A stretch of DNA of 64,000 nt from Flavobacterium sp. N502536. Its GTDB lineage: Bacteria > Bacteroidota > Bacteroidia > Flavobacteriales > Flavobacteriaceae. Every line of letters starts with the position of its first letter. Within the stretch, counting starts at the first letter, position 1. Positions 54,231 through 62,841 of the stretch are shown here, in pieces. Below the pieces are notes generated by a model, which made no database searches, was not told where the DNA came from, and saw only the letters and a program-made list of their open reading frames with translations. The DNA is taken from assembly GCF_025947345.1 (NCBI RefSeq), contig NZ_CP110011.1, forward strand, positions 3,224,001 through 3,288,000. Reading direction: 5' to 3'. A program made the translations under genes and the position numbers.

Positions 54231-55241
54231 CTATCTTGGAATTTCGACTGTTTCAATAATTTGTCTGATGATTTCTGAACTGGTAATACCTTCCATTTCA
54301 CGTTCGGGAGCTACAATTACACGATGTTGTAAAACCGGAACCGCAGCTTCTTTAATATCTTCAGGCGTGACAAAATCGCGCCCGCGGATGGCAGCGAAAC
54401 CTTTGGCAGCATTCAAAATAGCAATTGAGGCACGAGGAGAGGCTCCTAAATACAGGAAGGCATTTTCACGTGTGTTGACTACTATTCTGGCTATGTATTC
54501 CAGTAGATTTTGCTCGACTCTGATTTGTTTTACCAAAGCCTGATACTGTTTTATTTCAGCAGCAGACAGTATGGTTTTGATGGCTTCCAGTTTTCCATGA
54601 TCCTGTAGTAAATGCTCTCTTTGGATAATCAGAATTTCTTCGTTTAGTTTCGGATAATCAATAGTGATTTTGAATAAAAAACGGTCCAATTGTGCTTCGG
54701 GCAAACGGTAAGTTCCTTCCTGCTCAATTGGGTTTTGAGTGGCAATTACCAAAAATGGGGTTTCCAGTTGATAGGCCAATCCGTCAATCGTAATCTGGCG
54801 TTCCTCCATTACTTCAAAAAGCGCGGCCTGTGTTTTGGCAGGAGCACGGTTTATTTCATCGATTAAGATTAAATTGGAGAATATAGGCCCTTTTTTAAAT
54901 TCAAATTCAGATGTTTTTAAATTAAAAATGGAGGTTCCCAAAATATCCGACGGCATTAAGTCCGGTGTAAATTGGATGCGGCTAAAGCCAATGTTCAGGG
55001 TTTTGGACAAAAGTTTGGCCGTGATGGTTTTTGCAACTCCGGGTACACCTTCAAGTAAAACGTGCCCGTTGGATAAAATAGCAACCAAAAGCTGATCGAC
55101 CATCTTGTGCTGTCCTACGATTACAGTTTCGAGTTCTTTTTTGATCGCGCCGACATGATCCAATAGGGGAGCTAAGTTGATTCGGGTTTCAAAATTCACA
55201 TTTTCATTTGTGATTTCTGGTGTTGTATTGATATCGTCCAT
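54231..55241 (-). CDS. MoxR-type AAA+ ATPase
   Basis: 336 aa AAA+ chaperone-like ATPase. Seen: Walker A GVPGVAKT (about residue 65), Walker B LILIDEINRAP, sensor 1 VIATQNP and sensor 2 near LGASPRASIAIL, with the C-terminal lid. MoxR proteins use ATP to open or insert cofactors into VWA-domain partners such as DUF58. First gene-pair partner of the following DUF58 gene (gap 91 bp with a terminator-like repeat between). Confidence 0.93.
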   Translation of the reverse strand: MDDINTTPEITNENVNFETRINLAPLLDHVGAIKKELETVIVGQHKMVDQLLVAILSNGHVLLEGVPGVAKTITAKLLSKTLNIGFSRIQFTPDLMPSDILGTSIFNLKTSEFEFKKGPIFSNLILIDEINRAPAKTQAALFEVMEERQITIDGLAYQLETPFLVIATQNPIEQEGTYRLPEAQLDRFLFKITIDYPKLNEEILIIQREHLLQDHGKLEAIKTILSAAEIKQYQALVKQIRVEQNLLEYIARIVVNTRENAFLYLGASPRASIAILNAAKGFAAIRGRDFVTPEDIKEAAVPVLQHRVIVAPEREMEGITSSEIIRQIIETVEIPR

Positions 55242-55282
55242 GATGGGTTTGTTTTCTTTTATTGAATTTGGCTGTAATTTTT

Positions 55283-56494
55283 TTAATGTAAAATCTTTTC
55301 TATCGCAGTATTGATTCGGATCAAATCTTCTTCAAGGCTGCCGTGATAACTATTTCGGTGTTCGTTAATCAGGAATACAAGTTCCTGAATATCGGTTACC
55401 TTTTTACCTGTTTTATGATGCAATTTTTGAATAAAATTATCGTCCAGTTTTGTGGTGTCGATTAAGTATTCATTTCTAATTTTTTCTAAAAAGTAAATGA
55501 TTTTTTTATCAATAATATTGGTATGATCGCCTTCCTGATAATATAAATTCCCGATGGTTTTTGTAAAGTCAACGGTTAAATTGGGCAAAGGTTTTAATAT
55601 GGGAACAATTCGCTGTTTTCGTTTGGCATTAAAAATAATGAAAATCAACATTCCGAACAAAAAGAAATACCAGGCCCATTTTAAACCGGGCTGACTTAAA
55701 ATGTAACGTAGGGGTGATGCGGAAATACTCTCGTTATTTTGTCCTTTGGTGTACCAAAAAATATCTCCCTTAGGCAGGAAAGACAGGACACTTTCGGCAT
55801 ATTCATAATGGTTTGCTTTCAGTAAATGGTAGTTTGTAAAAGCAACCGGTTGAGTGTGCAGGTAAAAATGCCCATTATGATACGGTACTTTTATAAAATT
55901 GATGTGCTTTTTTGCTTTTTTGAGCGAAGCCACCTGATAACCCAAAACGGTCGTATTAGCGGTGTCAATTTTAGAAAAATAATCTTCTAAGGTTTGTGCG
56001 AACTTATATTTTTTGGCTTTCAGCTGTGGGTTGGCCAGCCAGACCGTTGTACTGCCCGAGTTTTGATAATCGGAATTTACTTCGACTTTTAAACTGTCTA
56101 ACAGGTATTTGGGAAAGGTTTTCATGCTCAGAAAAGCATTGTTTCCACGCGATACAAAATAAAAAAGCTCGTTTACGGACTCTTCGTCAATTGTATTTGA
56201 TTCGGAAATGTTGATGAAAGTTCCTTTTATTTTATAGTCTTCTACCAGCGTATCATTGTTGTATTTTGAATCTAAATACTCATAAGGGGTTAAAGTTGAA
56301 ATGCGTTCTACGGTATGATTTTTAAAAAAGCCATTGATTTCTTTGTCAAAAACATAAAGTCCAAAAGGAATTTTGTCGTTGACAGAGTAGGTCGGCCTCC
56401 AGTCGATAGGCTTTGGACGGTCGTAATCTGCTACTAAAATTAAGATTAGAATAAAAAGCAGTACAGCAATATAAATTTTAAGTGTTTTACTCAT
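55283..56494 (-). CDS. DUF4350 membrane protein
   Basis: 403 aa; N-terminal helix (LKIYIAVLLFILILILVADY), a DUF4350 domain (about 30-250: GLYVFDKEINGFFKNHTVERIS, GNNAFLSMKTFPKYLLDSL), second helix (WAWYFFLFGMLIFIIFNAKR) near residue 275 and a C-terminal soluble tail (DFTKTIGNLYYQEGDHTNIIDKKI). Its ATG overlaps the DUF4129 stop by 8 bp (56487-56494). Such proteins accompany MoxR/DUF58 in Bacteroidota; role unknown. Confidence 0.85.
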   Translation of the reverse strand: MSKTLKIYIAVLLFILILILVADYDRPKPIDWRPTYSVNDKIPFGLYVFDKEINGFFKNHTVERISTLTPYEYLDSKYNNDTLVEDYKIKGTFINISESNTIDEESVNELFYFVSRGNNAFLSMKTFPKYLLDSLKVEVNSDYQNSGSTTVWLANPQLKAKKYKFAQTLEDYFSKIDTANTTVLGYQVASLKKAKKHINFIKVPYHNGHFYLHTQPVAFTNYHLLKANHYEYAESVLSFLPKGDIFWYTKGQNNESISASPLRYILSQPGLKWAWYFFLFGMLIFIIFNAKRKQRIVPILKPLPNLTVDFTKTIGNLYYQEGDHTNIIDKKIIYFLEKIRNEYLIDTTKLDDNFIQKLHHKTGKKVTDIQELVFLINEHRNSYHGSLEEDLIRINTAIEKILH

Positions 56495-57260
56495 TGCTAA
56501 ACGTTTTTATGGCTTTCTTAAATCGATTTTGGGCCTTTTCAAAAGTGATTTCATCAATTTCAAATTCACCATACCAGATATAATTGTACAAATAGGACAA
56601 ATAGGTAAACTCTTCCTTGTGTGCGGGTTTTTGAAGCTCGTACAAATAATCAGAATTGGTCTTTTCGATATCCCATTCGATGTAGTGATTTTGCGCCATC
56701 ACTTTTAAAAGCGAGAGATAATAATAACGAACGGCAGTTCTTTTTTCTCCGGATTGTATGCTTTCTTTAATTAGTTTATCGAAATCTAAAAGGTGTATGT
56801 TCTTTTCGATGTCTGAATAGTAAATGTTTTTTTTCTTAGCATTTTTTCCAAAAATCCACTGTCCTTCTTTATTGATTATGGCTTTTGTAATCAAATAAAT
56901 GACAAAAATGATGATGATAACGGCCAGTACTCTTAATAAAACCGAAACAAAATTAACGGAGGTCTCAGGACTTTCAAACTCAAACCAATCTCCAAAAAGA
57001 CTGGCCAACCACTCTTTAAAGCGCTGCCATAGCCCTTTTTCGGGAGCTTTGAATTCGTAAACAAAACTGGAATCGGTATATTTTTTTTTGAAGTTTTTAG
57101 CGAAACTTTTAATTTCTACGGTGTCAGAAGTTACCCGAATATTTTTTTCGGTATATTTTACGGTAGCTATTTTCGGAGGTTCGGCTGTAGCCAAAGTGTC
57201 CTGGGTACGAGAGATACCCGAGAAAAGCAGAAAGGATAAAAAGAATAGAATTTTATTCAT
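56487..57260 (-). CDS. DUF4129 membrane protein
   Basis: 257 aa with N-terminal signal (LFFLSFLLFSGISRTQ), a large periplasmic part, a helix near residue 110 (FVSVLLRVLAVIIIIFVIYLI) and a C-terminal DUF4129 domain (DFDKLIKESIQSGEKRTAVRYYYLSLLKVM, TYLSYLYNYIWYGEFE) typical of transglutaminase-linked operon partners. It overlaps the genes on both sides by 8 bp (ATG 57258-57260 against the next stop at 57253), which means strong translational coupling. Confidence 0.85.
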   Translation of the reverse strand: MNKILFFLSFLLFSGISRTQDTLATAEPPKIATVKYTEKNIRVTSDTVEIKSFAKNFKKKYTDSSFVYEFKAPEKGLWQRFKEWLASLFGDWFEFESPETSVNFVSVLLRVLAVIIIIFVIYLITKAIINKEGQWIFGKNAKKKNIYYSDIEKNIHLLDFDKLIKESIQSGEKRTAVRYYYLSLLKVMAQNHYIEWDIEKTNSDYLYELQKPAHKEEFTYLSYLYNYIWYGEFEIDEITFEKAQNRFKKAIKTFSNE

Positions 57261-58203
57261 TATCGGTTCCGATTAACTCAATGTCGCTATTTGAAATTTT
57301 TTCTTCTGCCCCCAGACTATAATACATAATTCCCTGATTAATCATGATCATGTTGTTGAAGATATTACTCAGCGTAAAGATCAGAATAAAAATAAAAGTC
57401 AGAAAGAAAATTAAGAACGGAGAATCGCCCATAGTTTCCGGATTAAATTCTGAACTCCCCAGAGCGGTCAGGAAAAACATAAATATGCCTGCAAAATAAA
57501 AAACCATAGTGATCGATCCCTGAATCATCTGCATCATGATAAGTATTAAAAAAGTAGCCCCTATCGAAGTCCAGAAATCTTTTTTCAGCAAAAGATAAGC
57601 ATGATTTAAGGACTGAAAGAAACCTTTGTCTTCTGACAGGTACGTATAAAAACTAAAATTGACCCAGGTAAATAAAGTGGGTATCGCAATCAGAAGCAAT
57701 GGGATACCAACGATTAAAAAGCAAAGGAAGAAGAGTAAAATGATAACAACAAACAGCATTGGAACGACCAAAAATATAAGTCCAACACAGAATTTGATGA
57801 TTTTCCAGAGGTTTTGTCTAAAGATCGTTACGACATCTTCTGTGGTGAAATTGTTTTTGCTTTTTTGGTCGACCAGTTTTAAATACAGTATAGGATAAGT
57901 CGAATTGAAGAGCGATAAGGCGATAATAACAACAAAAAAAAGGACGCTAAAACCAATTAAAAGACCAAAATTATCGTTGAAGTAACCGGCAAGATTATCG
58001 GTTTCCGGATGGTCTAAGCTTTCATTAATTACGGCTTGAAAATTACTTTTTAGAAAGAAAAAAACTAAAGCACCTACAATAAGCAGAAAGGCTCCGTTGA
58101 TGATGAAAAAGATTTTAAAAAAGTGTTTTCCAAAAGTTTTGAAAAAACTGAAGGTATCTACGATATAGTCGCCTAATTGTCGTTTTTTGTAAAGCTCAAA
58201 CAT
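57253..58203 (-). CDS. multi-pass membrane protein of the MoxR/SpoIIM cluster
   Basis: Protein of about 316 aa from the ATG at 58203 (the frame extends to 58302 but the first 33 residues have no homologous look and the ATG at 58203 overlaps the SpoIIM stop, TAATG-like, which is the more usual coupling). Six or more membrane helices (FFIINGAFLLIVGALVFFFL, LLIGFSVLFFVVIIALSLF, FCVGLIFLVVPMLFVVIILLFFLCFL, VFYFAGIFMFFLTALG). Not a named family. Operon partner in a cluster for envelope functions. Confidence 0.8.
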   Translation of the reverse strand: MFELYKKRQLGDYIVDTFSFFKTFGKHFFKIFFIINGAFLLIVGALVFFFLKSNFQAVINESLDHPETDNLAGYFNDNFGLLIGFSVLFFVVIIALSLFNSTYPILYLKLVDQKSKNNFTTEDVVTIFRQNLWKIIKFCVGLIFLVVPMLFVVIILLFFLCFLIVGIPLLLIAIPTLFTWVNFSFYTYLSEDKGFFQSLNHAYLLLKKDFWTSIGATFLILIMMQMIQGSITMVFYFAGIFMFFLTALGSSEFNPETMGDSPFLIFFLTFIFILIFTLSNIFNNMIMINQGIMYYSLGAEEKISNSDIELIGTDNE

Positions 58204-59168
58204 TATGATAAAGTTGTTTTTTTGTGAACAATAAAAGGGTAAATCAAATAATAAAATGAAATTACGGCTAATGTAAGCAAAATGATAAGACTGCTTAACC
58301 AATTGGGCATATCAATTGAATATCGGGTGATGAAACCTTCTAAAAAACCTGCACTGATGGTAAACGGAAAGGTACTCAGAAATATTTTGAAACTATTTTT
58401 GAAGCCTATTTTAAAGGAATTCATTCGCGAGAAAGTTTTGGGAAACAGGATCGAAGCTCCTAAAATAAAACCGGCAGTAGTTTCGATTACAATTGCAAAA
58501 ATTTCCATGGCTCCATGAATCCAGATTCCGCGTACGCTTTTCCAGAAAACGCCCTGTTCGTAGAAGAAATATTGAAAAGAGCCCAACATAATACAGTTTT
58601 GAAGGAAGATGTAAAAAGTACCAAGACCACCAAAAATTCCATAAATGTAACATCGTGCCCCTACATAAAGGTTGTTCATGGTGATGCCAATAAAACTTCC
58701 CCAGTTGCTTCCGGAGCCGTAAACAGCCATTGGATTTCCTTTTTTGATATTCTCCAGGGTCATGTTAACATAACCATCACCCAGAATGAGGCGAACAAAA
58801 TCCTGATCGTATCTTGCCGAAACGACGCCAATTCCTACCGTGATAAAAAACAGCACAAAAGCATACATTAAATAGCGTTTGTACTCGTACATAAGCAATG
58901 GAACTTCTGTCATAAAGAATTCCAGAAACTTATTTTTTTCTGTTCTTTTGGTTTTATAAATTTTCTGATAAATTTGTGAGGCAAGATGATTGAGGTAAAT
59001 AACGGTTTTACTCTTCGGATAGTACGTTTGGGCATACGCCAAGTCATTCATCATCTGAATGTACAAATTAGCTAACTCGTCCGGATTTTTTTTAGCTTTA
59101 CCAAAAATAGCTAGTTCAAATTCCAGCCATTTTTCTTTATTTTGTTTTATGAAGGCGACTTCTCTCAT
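58203..59168 (-). CDS. SpoIIM/DUF95 family membrane protein
   Basis: 321 aa membrane protein related to stage II sporulation protein M (DUF95), although the organism does not form spores. Start MREVAFIKQNKEKWLEFE; hydrophobic helices near 103-122 (AFVLFFITVGIGVVSARY), 165-195 (FIGITMNNLYVGARCYIYGIFGGLGTFYIF), 205-240 and 285-310. The N-terminal third is a soluble helical region. It is the first gene of the minus-strand operon and its ATG (59166-59168) faces the RDD gene across only 20 bp. Confidence 0.88.
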   Translation of the reverse strand: MREVAFIKQNKEKWLEFELAIFGKAKKNPDELANLYIQMMNDLAYAQTYYPKSKTVIYLNHLASQIYQKIYKTKRTEKNKFLEFFMTEVPLLMYEYKRYLMYAFVLFFITVGIGVVSARYDQDFVRLILGDGYVNMTLENIKKGNPMAVYGSGSNWGSFIGITMNNLYVGARCYIYGIFGGLGTFYIFLQNCIMLGSFQYFFYEQGVFWKSVRGIWIHGAMEIFAIVIETTAGFILGASILFPKTFSRMNSFKIGFKNSFKIFLSTFPFTISAGFLEGFITRYSIDMPNWLSSLIILLTLAVISFYYLIYPFIVHKKTTLS

Positions 59169-59188
59169 TGCAGGCTAAAATATAAAAT

Positions 59189-59932
59189 ATGTCAGAATTA
59201 TCTATAAATACAACACAAAATGTCAAAATAAATTTTATCGCCGCAACTGTCGGGGAAAGAATTGGTTCTTATTTCATCGATTTGGCTATTAAAGTGGCTT
59301 ATGCCATCGTAATTTCTCTGATATTTTTTTACGTTTTTAATTTTGATAAAGTGTTGGATACCTTAGACAGCTGGTCAAGAGCATCGGTACTTTTACTATT
59401 GTATTTTCCCTTTATTATTTACACACTAATCTTAGAAAGTATTTTTGAAGGACAGACCATAGGAAAGAAACTGGTCAAAATAAAAGTGGTAAAAATTGAT
59501 GGTTATCAGGCGGGCTTTGGCGATTATTTAATGCGTTGGTTTTTTAGATTGGTTGACATTTCGATCCTGGGAGGAATCGTGGGTTTAATATCGGTAATCT
59601 CGAGTCAAAAAGGACAACGATTAGGAGATATGGTTGCTGGAACGGCCGTAATCACGCTAAAAAATAAAATCAATATCAGCCACACCATCCTCGAAGAAAT
59701 TGGAGATGCTTATGTTCCAACCTATCCTTTGGTGATCAAATTGTCGGATAATGATATGCGAATTATTAAGGAAACTTTTCAAAGTGCGCTAGCCAAAAAC
59801 GATCACGAAATTATTTATAAACTGGTCACTAAGATAGAGAGTGTTACCGGAATTAAAAATCAATCCGGAAATAATACTGATTTCTTAAGAGTTATCCTCA
59901 AAGATTATAATTTTTATACCCAGAATATGTAA
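59189..59932 (+). CDS. RDD family membrane protein
   Basis: 247 aa with the RDD signature (R-D-D region) in the form ERIGSYFIDLAIK and LVKIKVVKIDGYQAGFGDYLMRWFFRLVDISILG, three to four membrane helices (VAYAIVISLIFFYVF, VLLLLYFPFIIYTLILE) and a soluble C-terminal tail (about 170-247). RDD proteins are linked to ion transport; the role is unclear. Divergent from SpoIIM with only 20 bp between start codons; in other Bacteroidota it is part of the same cluster. Confidence 0.88.
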   Translation: MSELSINTTQNVKINFIAATVGERIGSYFIDLAIKVAYAIVISLIFFYVFNFDKVLDTLDSWSRASVLLLLYFPFIIYTLILESIFEGQTIGKKLVKIKVVKIDGYQAGFGDYLMRWFFRLVDISILGGIVGLISVISSQKGQRLGDMVAGTAVITLKNKINISHTILEEIGDAYVPTYPLVIKLSDNDMRIIKETFQSALAKNDHEIIYKLVTKIESVTGIKNQSGNNTDFLRVILKDYNFYTQNM

Positions 59933-60116
59933 CCGTAAAAAGGATAAATGAAGGTTATGACAAATATCATTTTTTAAATACCAGAAATCCTTTAATTTTA
60001 CTACTGTTAAAATCAGCTTATTATAAGTTTGATTAGCAGATTGTGTTTATTATTTATTTTTTGAAAAGGAGGGACCGAAAATCCATAAGAGTAGGATCAT
60101 TTAAATCATAGAAAGA

Positions 60117-60980
60117 ATGAAAATTACAAAGGTTTTTGCGATTATAATGTTACTGTTTTCCATTGCCAATTTTGCTCAGACCGGAGGCAAAAAACTGGAT
60201 AAAATAATAAAAAGAGATTATCAGATTATAGAAGGTACAATTGCGAAAATGTCCGATAAAACGGTTGAGTATTCTTTACCGGGAGAGACGTTGCAAATTT
60301 CACTGGATGTATCTCAGATTGCCAGAATTGATTTTGCCAGCGGGCGTTCACAAACTTTTGATGTGTCTGCAAATACTTCAGCATCAAATACTGCGAATTC
60401 TGTTAATTCAGGACAGTCTTTTGCTGCAGCCGAAATGAAACCCAATACCATTGCTGTACTGCCAGTTCCTTATTTGAATTCGGGCACTTTAGAAAGTTCA
60501 GAGGAAATGGCAAAATTTGCTCAAAATGATCTTTACAATAAACTGCTGGATAAGTCATCAAATCTGTTTCCGTTAACCGTTCAGGATCTAAGAGTAACAA
60601 ACAGTTTGTTGCATAAAGCCGGGATTGATTATAAAAATATTGACGAAACTCCAATCGAAGACCTTCAAAGAATTCTGGGAGTTGATAATATTATAGCAAC
60701 AAAAGTTTCGTACACGATAACAGAAGGCTCTATAGCTTCCACTTACAATAGTGGAAGTGCTAAAGTGAGTGACAATAATAAAAAAGTAAAAACGAGCGAT
60801 GTTTCAACGACAAGTGCTAGCACACAAACCTACTATAACTACATGGTTTATTTTGACATGTACAAAAACGGAACGAAAATTTACTCTCAAACCCGTAAGC
60901 CATTTCTAAATGTAAAAGACAGTTGGATGGATTCTGTTTCTTATCTGTTAAAAAGAAGTCCGATTTATGTAAAAAAATAA
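60117..60980 (+). CDS. secreted protein of unknown function (CsgG/TolB-N-like middle)
   Basis: 287 aa with a signal peptide (ITKVFAIIMLLFSIANFAQ). I do not recognise a named family. Residues about 105-200 (NTIAVLPVPYLNSGTLESSEEMAKFAQNDLYNKLLDKSS, in parts; LLHKAGIDYKNIDETPIEDLQRILGVDNIIATKVSY) resemble the fold of CsgG/LpoB/TolB-N modules (A-V-L-P start, helix, strand with G-V-D-x-I-I/L). A Ser/Thr/Asn-rich linker (about 80-100) and a low-complexity tail before the C-terminus (VKTSDVSTTSASTQTYYNYM). Preceded by 180 bp spacer, no named promoter seen. Confidence 0.72.
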   Translation: MKITKVFAIIMLLFSIANFAQTGGKKLDKIIKRDYQIIEGTIAKMSDKTVEYSLPGETLQISLDVSQIARIDFASGRSQTFDVSANTSASNTANSVNSGQSFAAAEMKPNTIAVLPVPYLNSGTLESSEEMAKFAQNDLYNKLLDKSSNLFPLTVQDLRVTNSLLHKAGIDYKNIDETPIEDLQRILGVDNIIATKVSYTITEGSIASTYNSGSAKVSDNNKKVKTSDVSTTSASTQTYYNYMVYFDMYKNGTKIYSQTRKPFLNVKDSWMDSVSYLLKRSPIYVKK

Positions 60981-61023
60981 ATTCTCAGACAGAAGAACCC
61001 TTAAAGAATAAAAAAACAAATTT

Positions 61024-61060
61024 AACCTTTGTACCTTTGCAGCTCTGTATCTTTGCAGCT
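61024..61060. repeat. CTTTGCAG/CCTTTG phrase repeat
   Basis: CCTTTGTACCTTTGCAG followed by CTCTGTATCTTTGCAG just before the TRIC-like gene, the reversed form of the AAAGGT vocabulary. No clear inverted repeat. Confidence 0.65.
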
Positions 61061-61072
61061 AAAAAGTAAAAA

Positions 61073-61675
61073 ATGTTTCATTTATTAGATCTTATCGGTA
61101 CTATGGCTTTTGCCATGTCGGGTGCTTTGACAGCGATGCATAAAAAACTGGACCCGTTTGGCGTTTTTATCATTGCTTTTGTGACGGCTGTAGGCGGCGG
61201 AACGCTCCGCGATGTACTGATAGGCAGAACTCCGGTAGGATGGATGTTGGACTTGCAATATGTATATGTAATTATCATTGGTTTCGCCTTTGCCATTCTC
61301 TTCAGAAAAAAGTTTGACCGATTGCGTACTTCGTTGTTTCTGTTTGATACGATCGGATTGGGTGTTTTCACTTTAATTGGACTCGAAAAAGGAATTATGA
61401 TTGGTTTACATCCTGTTATTTGTATCGCTTTAGGAACGATGACAGCTTGTTTTGGAGGTGTGATCCGGGATATTTTGTGTACCGAAATTCCAACGATTTT
61501 TAGAAGAGAGATTTACGCAACCATTTGTATTTTTGGGGGAGTAGTATTTTTTATCCTTAAAAAACTGAATTTAGAAGACGATATTTTGTATTTAGTAACC
61601 TCTGTTGTGATGATTATTACACGTTTACTGGCCGTAAAATATAAATGGTATTTGCCCGCATTTGAACACAGGTAA
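61073..61675 (+). CDS. TRIC-like / UPF0126 (YicG-type) membrane protein
   Basis: 200 aa, about seven membrane segments in two pseudo-repeats: IGTMAFAMSGALTAMHKK, GVFIIAFVTAVGGGTLRDVLIGRTPV, IALGTMTACFGGVIRDILCTEIP. The two repeated motifs (ALGTMTACFGGV and AFVTAVGGGTLRDVL, with the GGxxRD lead) match the trimeric intracellular cation channel (TRIC) family of bacteria and UPF0126. Potassium or other cation channel or transporter is likely; not shown. Confidence 0.88.
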   Translation: MFHLLDLIGTMAFAMSGALTAMHKKLDPFGVFIIAFVTAVGGGTLRDVLIGRTPVGWMLDLQYVYVIIIGFAFAILFRKKFDRLRTSLFLFDTIGLGVFTLIGLEKGIMIGLHPVICIALGTMTACFGGVIRDILCTEIPTIFRREIYATICIFGGVVFFILKKLNLEDDILYLVTSVVMIITRLLAVKYKWYLPAFEHR

Positions 61676-61712
61676 GATTTTTTAAACGATATTAGCGTGC
61701 TGAAAATTTAAG

Positions 61713-61790
61713 AGCCGCGAATTCACAAACGTAATTTAAATTTTTGTTGTTCAATAAAAATTAAATTTGTGAATTCGCGGCTTATTTTTT
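61713..61790 (+). terminator. 17-bp perfect inverted repeat, terminator of the TRIC-like gene
   Basis: Arms 61713-61729 and 61766-61782 (AGCCGCGAATTCACAAA and complement) pair without mismatch, followed by TATTTTTTT. Belongs to the GCCAC/GCCGC family. Confidence 0.9.
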
Positions 61791-61847
61791 TAATAAGTTT
61801 GTTCAAATAAAACGCAAGAGGAGAACCCTAAAACGACCATCGGAATT

Positions 61848-62825
61848 ATGATGAAATATACCGTAAGGAATTACCATAAAAACGATTATGAGATTTGGAA
61901 TGCATTTGTAGCACAGGCTAAAAATGCAACATTCCTGTTTCACCGTGATTTTATGGAATACCATCAGGATCGGTTTGAAGATTTTTCACTTCTTGTTTTT
62001 GAAGACAACAAATTAAAAGCAGTTTTACCGGCAAATAAAGCCAACGATTCTGTTTACTCTCATCAGGGATTGACTTACGGGGGACTGGTATATCAAAAAC
62101 AAACAAAAGTAGCATCAGTTATGGAAGTCTTTCAGGCTGTTTTACTTTTTTTAAATGAAATTAAAATTCAGAAATTATACCTTAAGGCATTTCCTTCTAT
62201 TTATCATTTGGAGCCTGCGGAAGAGATTTTATATAGTCTGTTTCTAACTGATGCAAAATTGGTTCGACGCGACACTCTTTCAGTTATTGATTTGTCACAA
62301 AAAAGTAACCTTTCAAAAATTAGAAAAAGAGGAATTCAAAAAGCAGTTTCAAAACAATTGATTATTAAGGAAGAAAACGATTTTGAATCGTTTTGGAATG
62401 AAATTCTGATTCCAAATTTAGATCAGAAACATAACGCAAAACCTGTTCATTCAATAGAAGAAATGAATTACTTAAAAACGCGTTTCCCTAAAAATATTCA
62501 TCAATTTAATGTTTATCTGGAGGATAAAATTGTGGCAGGAACAACTATTTTTGAAACGGAAACGGTTGCACATGGTCAATACATTTCAAAAAATCAAAAT
62601 CAGGAAAATTTAGGTAGTTTGGATTACTTGTTTCACTATTTAATTCACGAAAGATTTAAAAGCAAGCGTTTTTTTGATTTCGGAATTTCAAATGAGAATC
62701 AAGGAAGGAATCTGAATGAAGGACTGTCATACTGGAAAGAAAGTTTTGGCGCAGGTACCATAATTCATGATTTTTATGAAGTTGAAACCCTAAATCATAA
62801 TAAGTTAAATGGTGTTTTAGTTTAA
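61848..62825 (+). CDS. GNAT/FemAB-like acyltransferase
   Basis: 325 aa. Acyltransferase of the GNAT superfamily in the FemAB-like tandem-domain arrangement: N-terminal part (YTVRNYHKNDYEIWNAFVAQAKNATFLFHRDFMEYH) and a C-terminal one (VYLEDKIVAGTTIFETETVAHGQYISKNQNQENLGSLDYLFHYLIHERFKSKRFFDFGISNENQGRNLNEGLSYWKESFG, in parts) with the G-x-x-x-x-x-D-Y-L-x-x-x-x-I pattern. Acyl donor and acceptor unknown. Two ATG in a row at 61848; 17 bp before the aminotransferase, so same operon, probably modification of a sugar amine. Confidence 0.8.
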   Translation: MMKYTVRNYHKNDYEIWNAFVAQAKNATFLFHRDFMEYHQDRFEDFSLLVFEDNKLKAVLPANKANDSVYSHQGLTYGGLVYQKQTKVASVMEVFQAVLLFLNEIKIQKLYLKAFPSIYHLEPAEEILYSLFLTDAKLVRRDTLSVIDLSQKSNLSKIRKRGIQKAVSKQLIIKEENDFESFWNEILIPNLDQKHNAKPVHSIEEMNYLKTRFPKNIHQFNVYLEDKIVAGTTIFETETVAHGQYISKNQNQENLGSLDYLFHYLIHERFKSKRFFDFGISNENQGRNLNEGLSYWKESFGAGTIIHDFYEVETLNHNKLNGVLV

Positions 62826-62841
62826 CTGAAAAAAAAGAATA

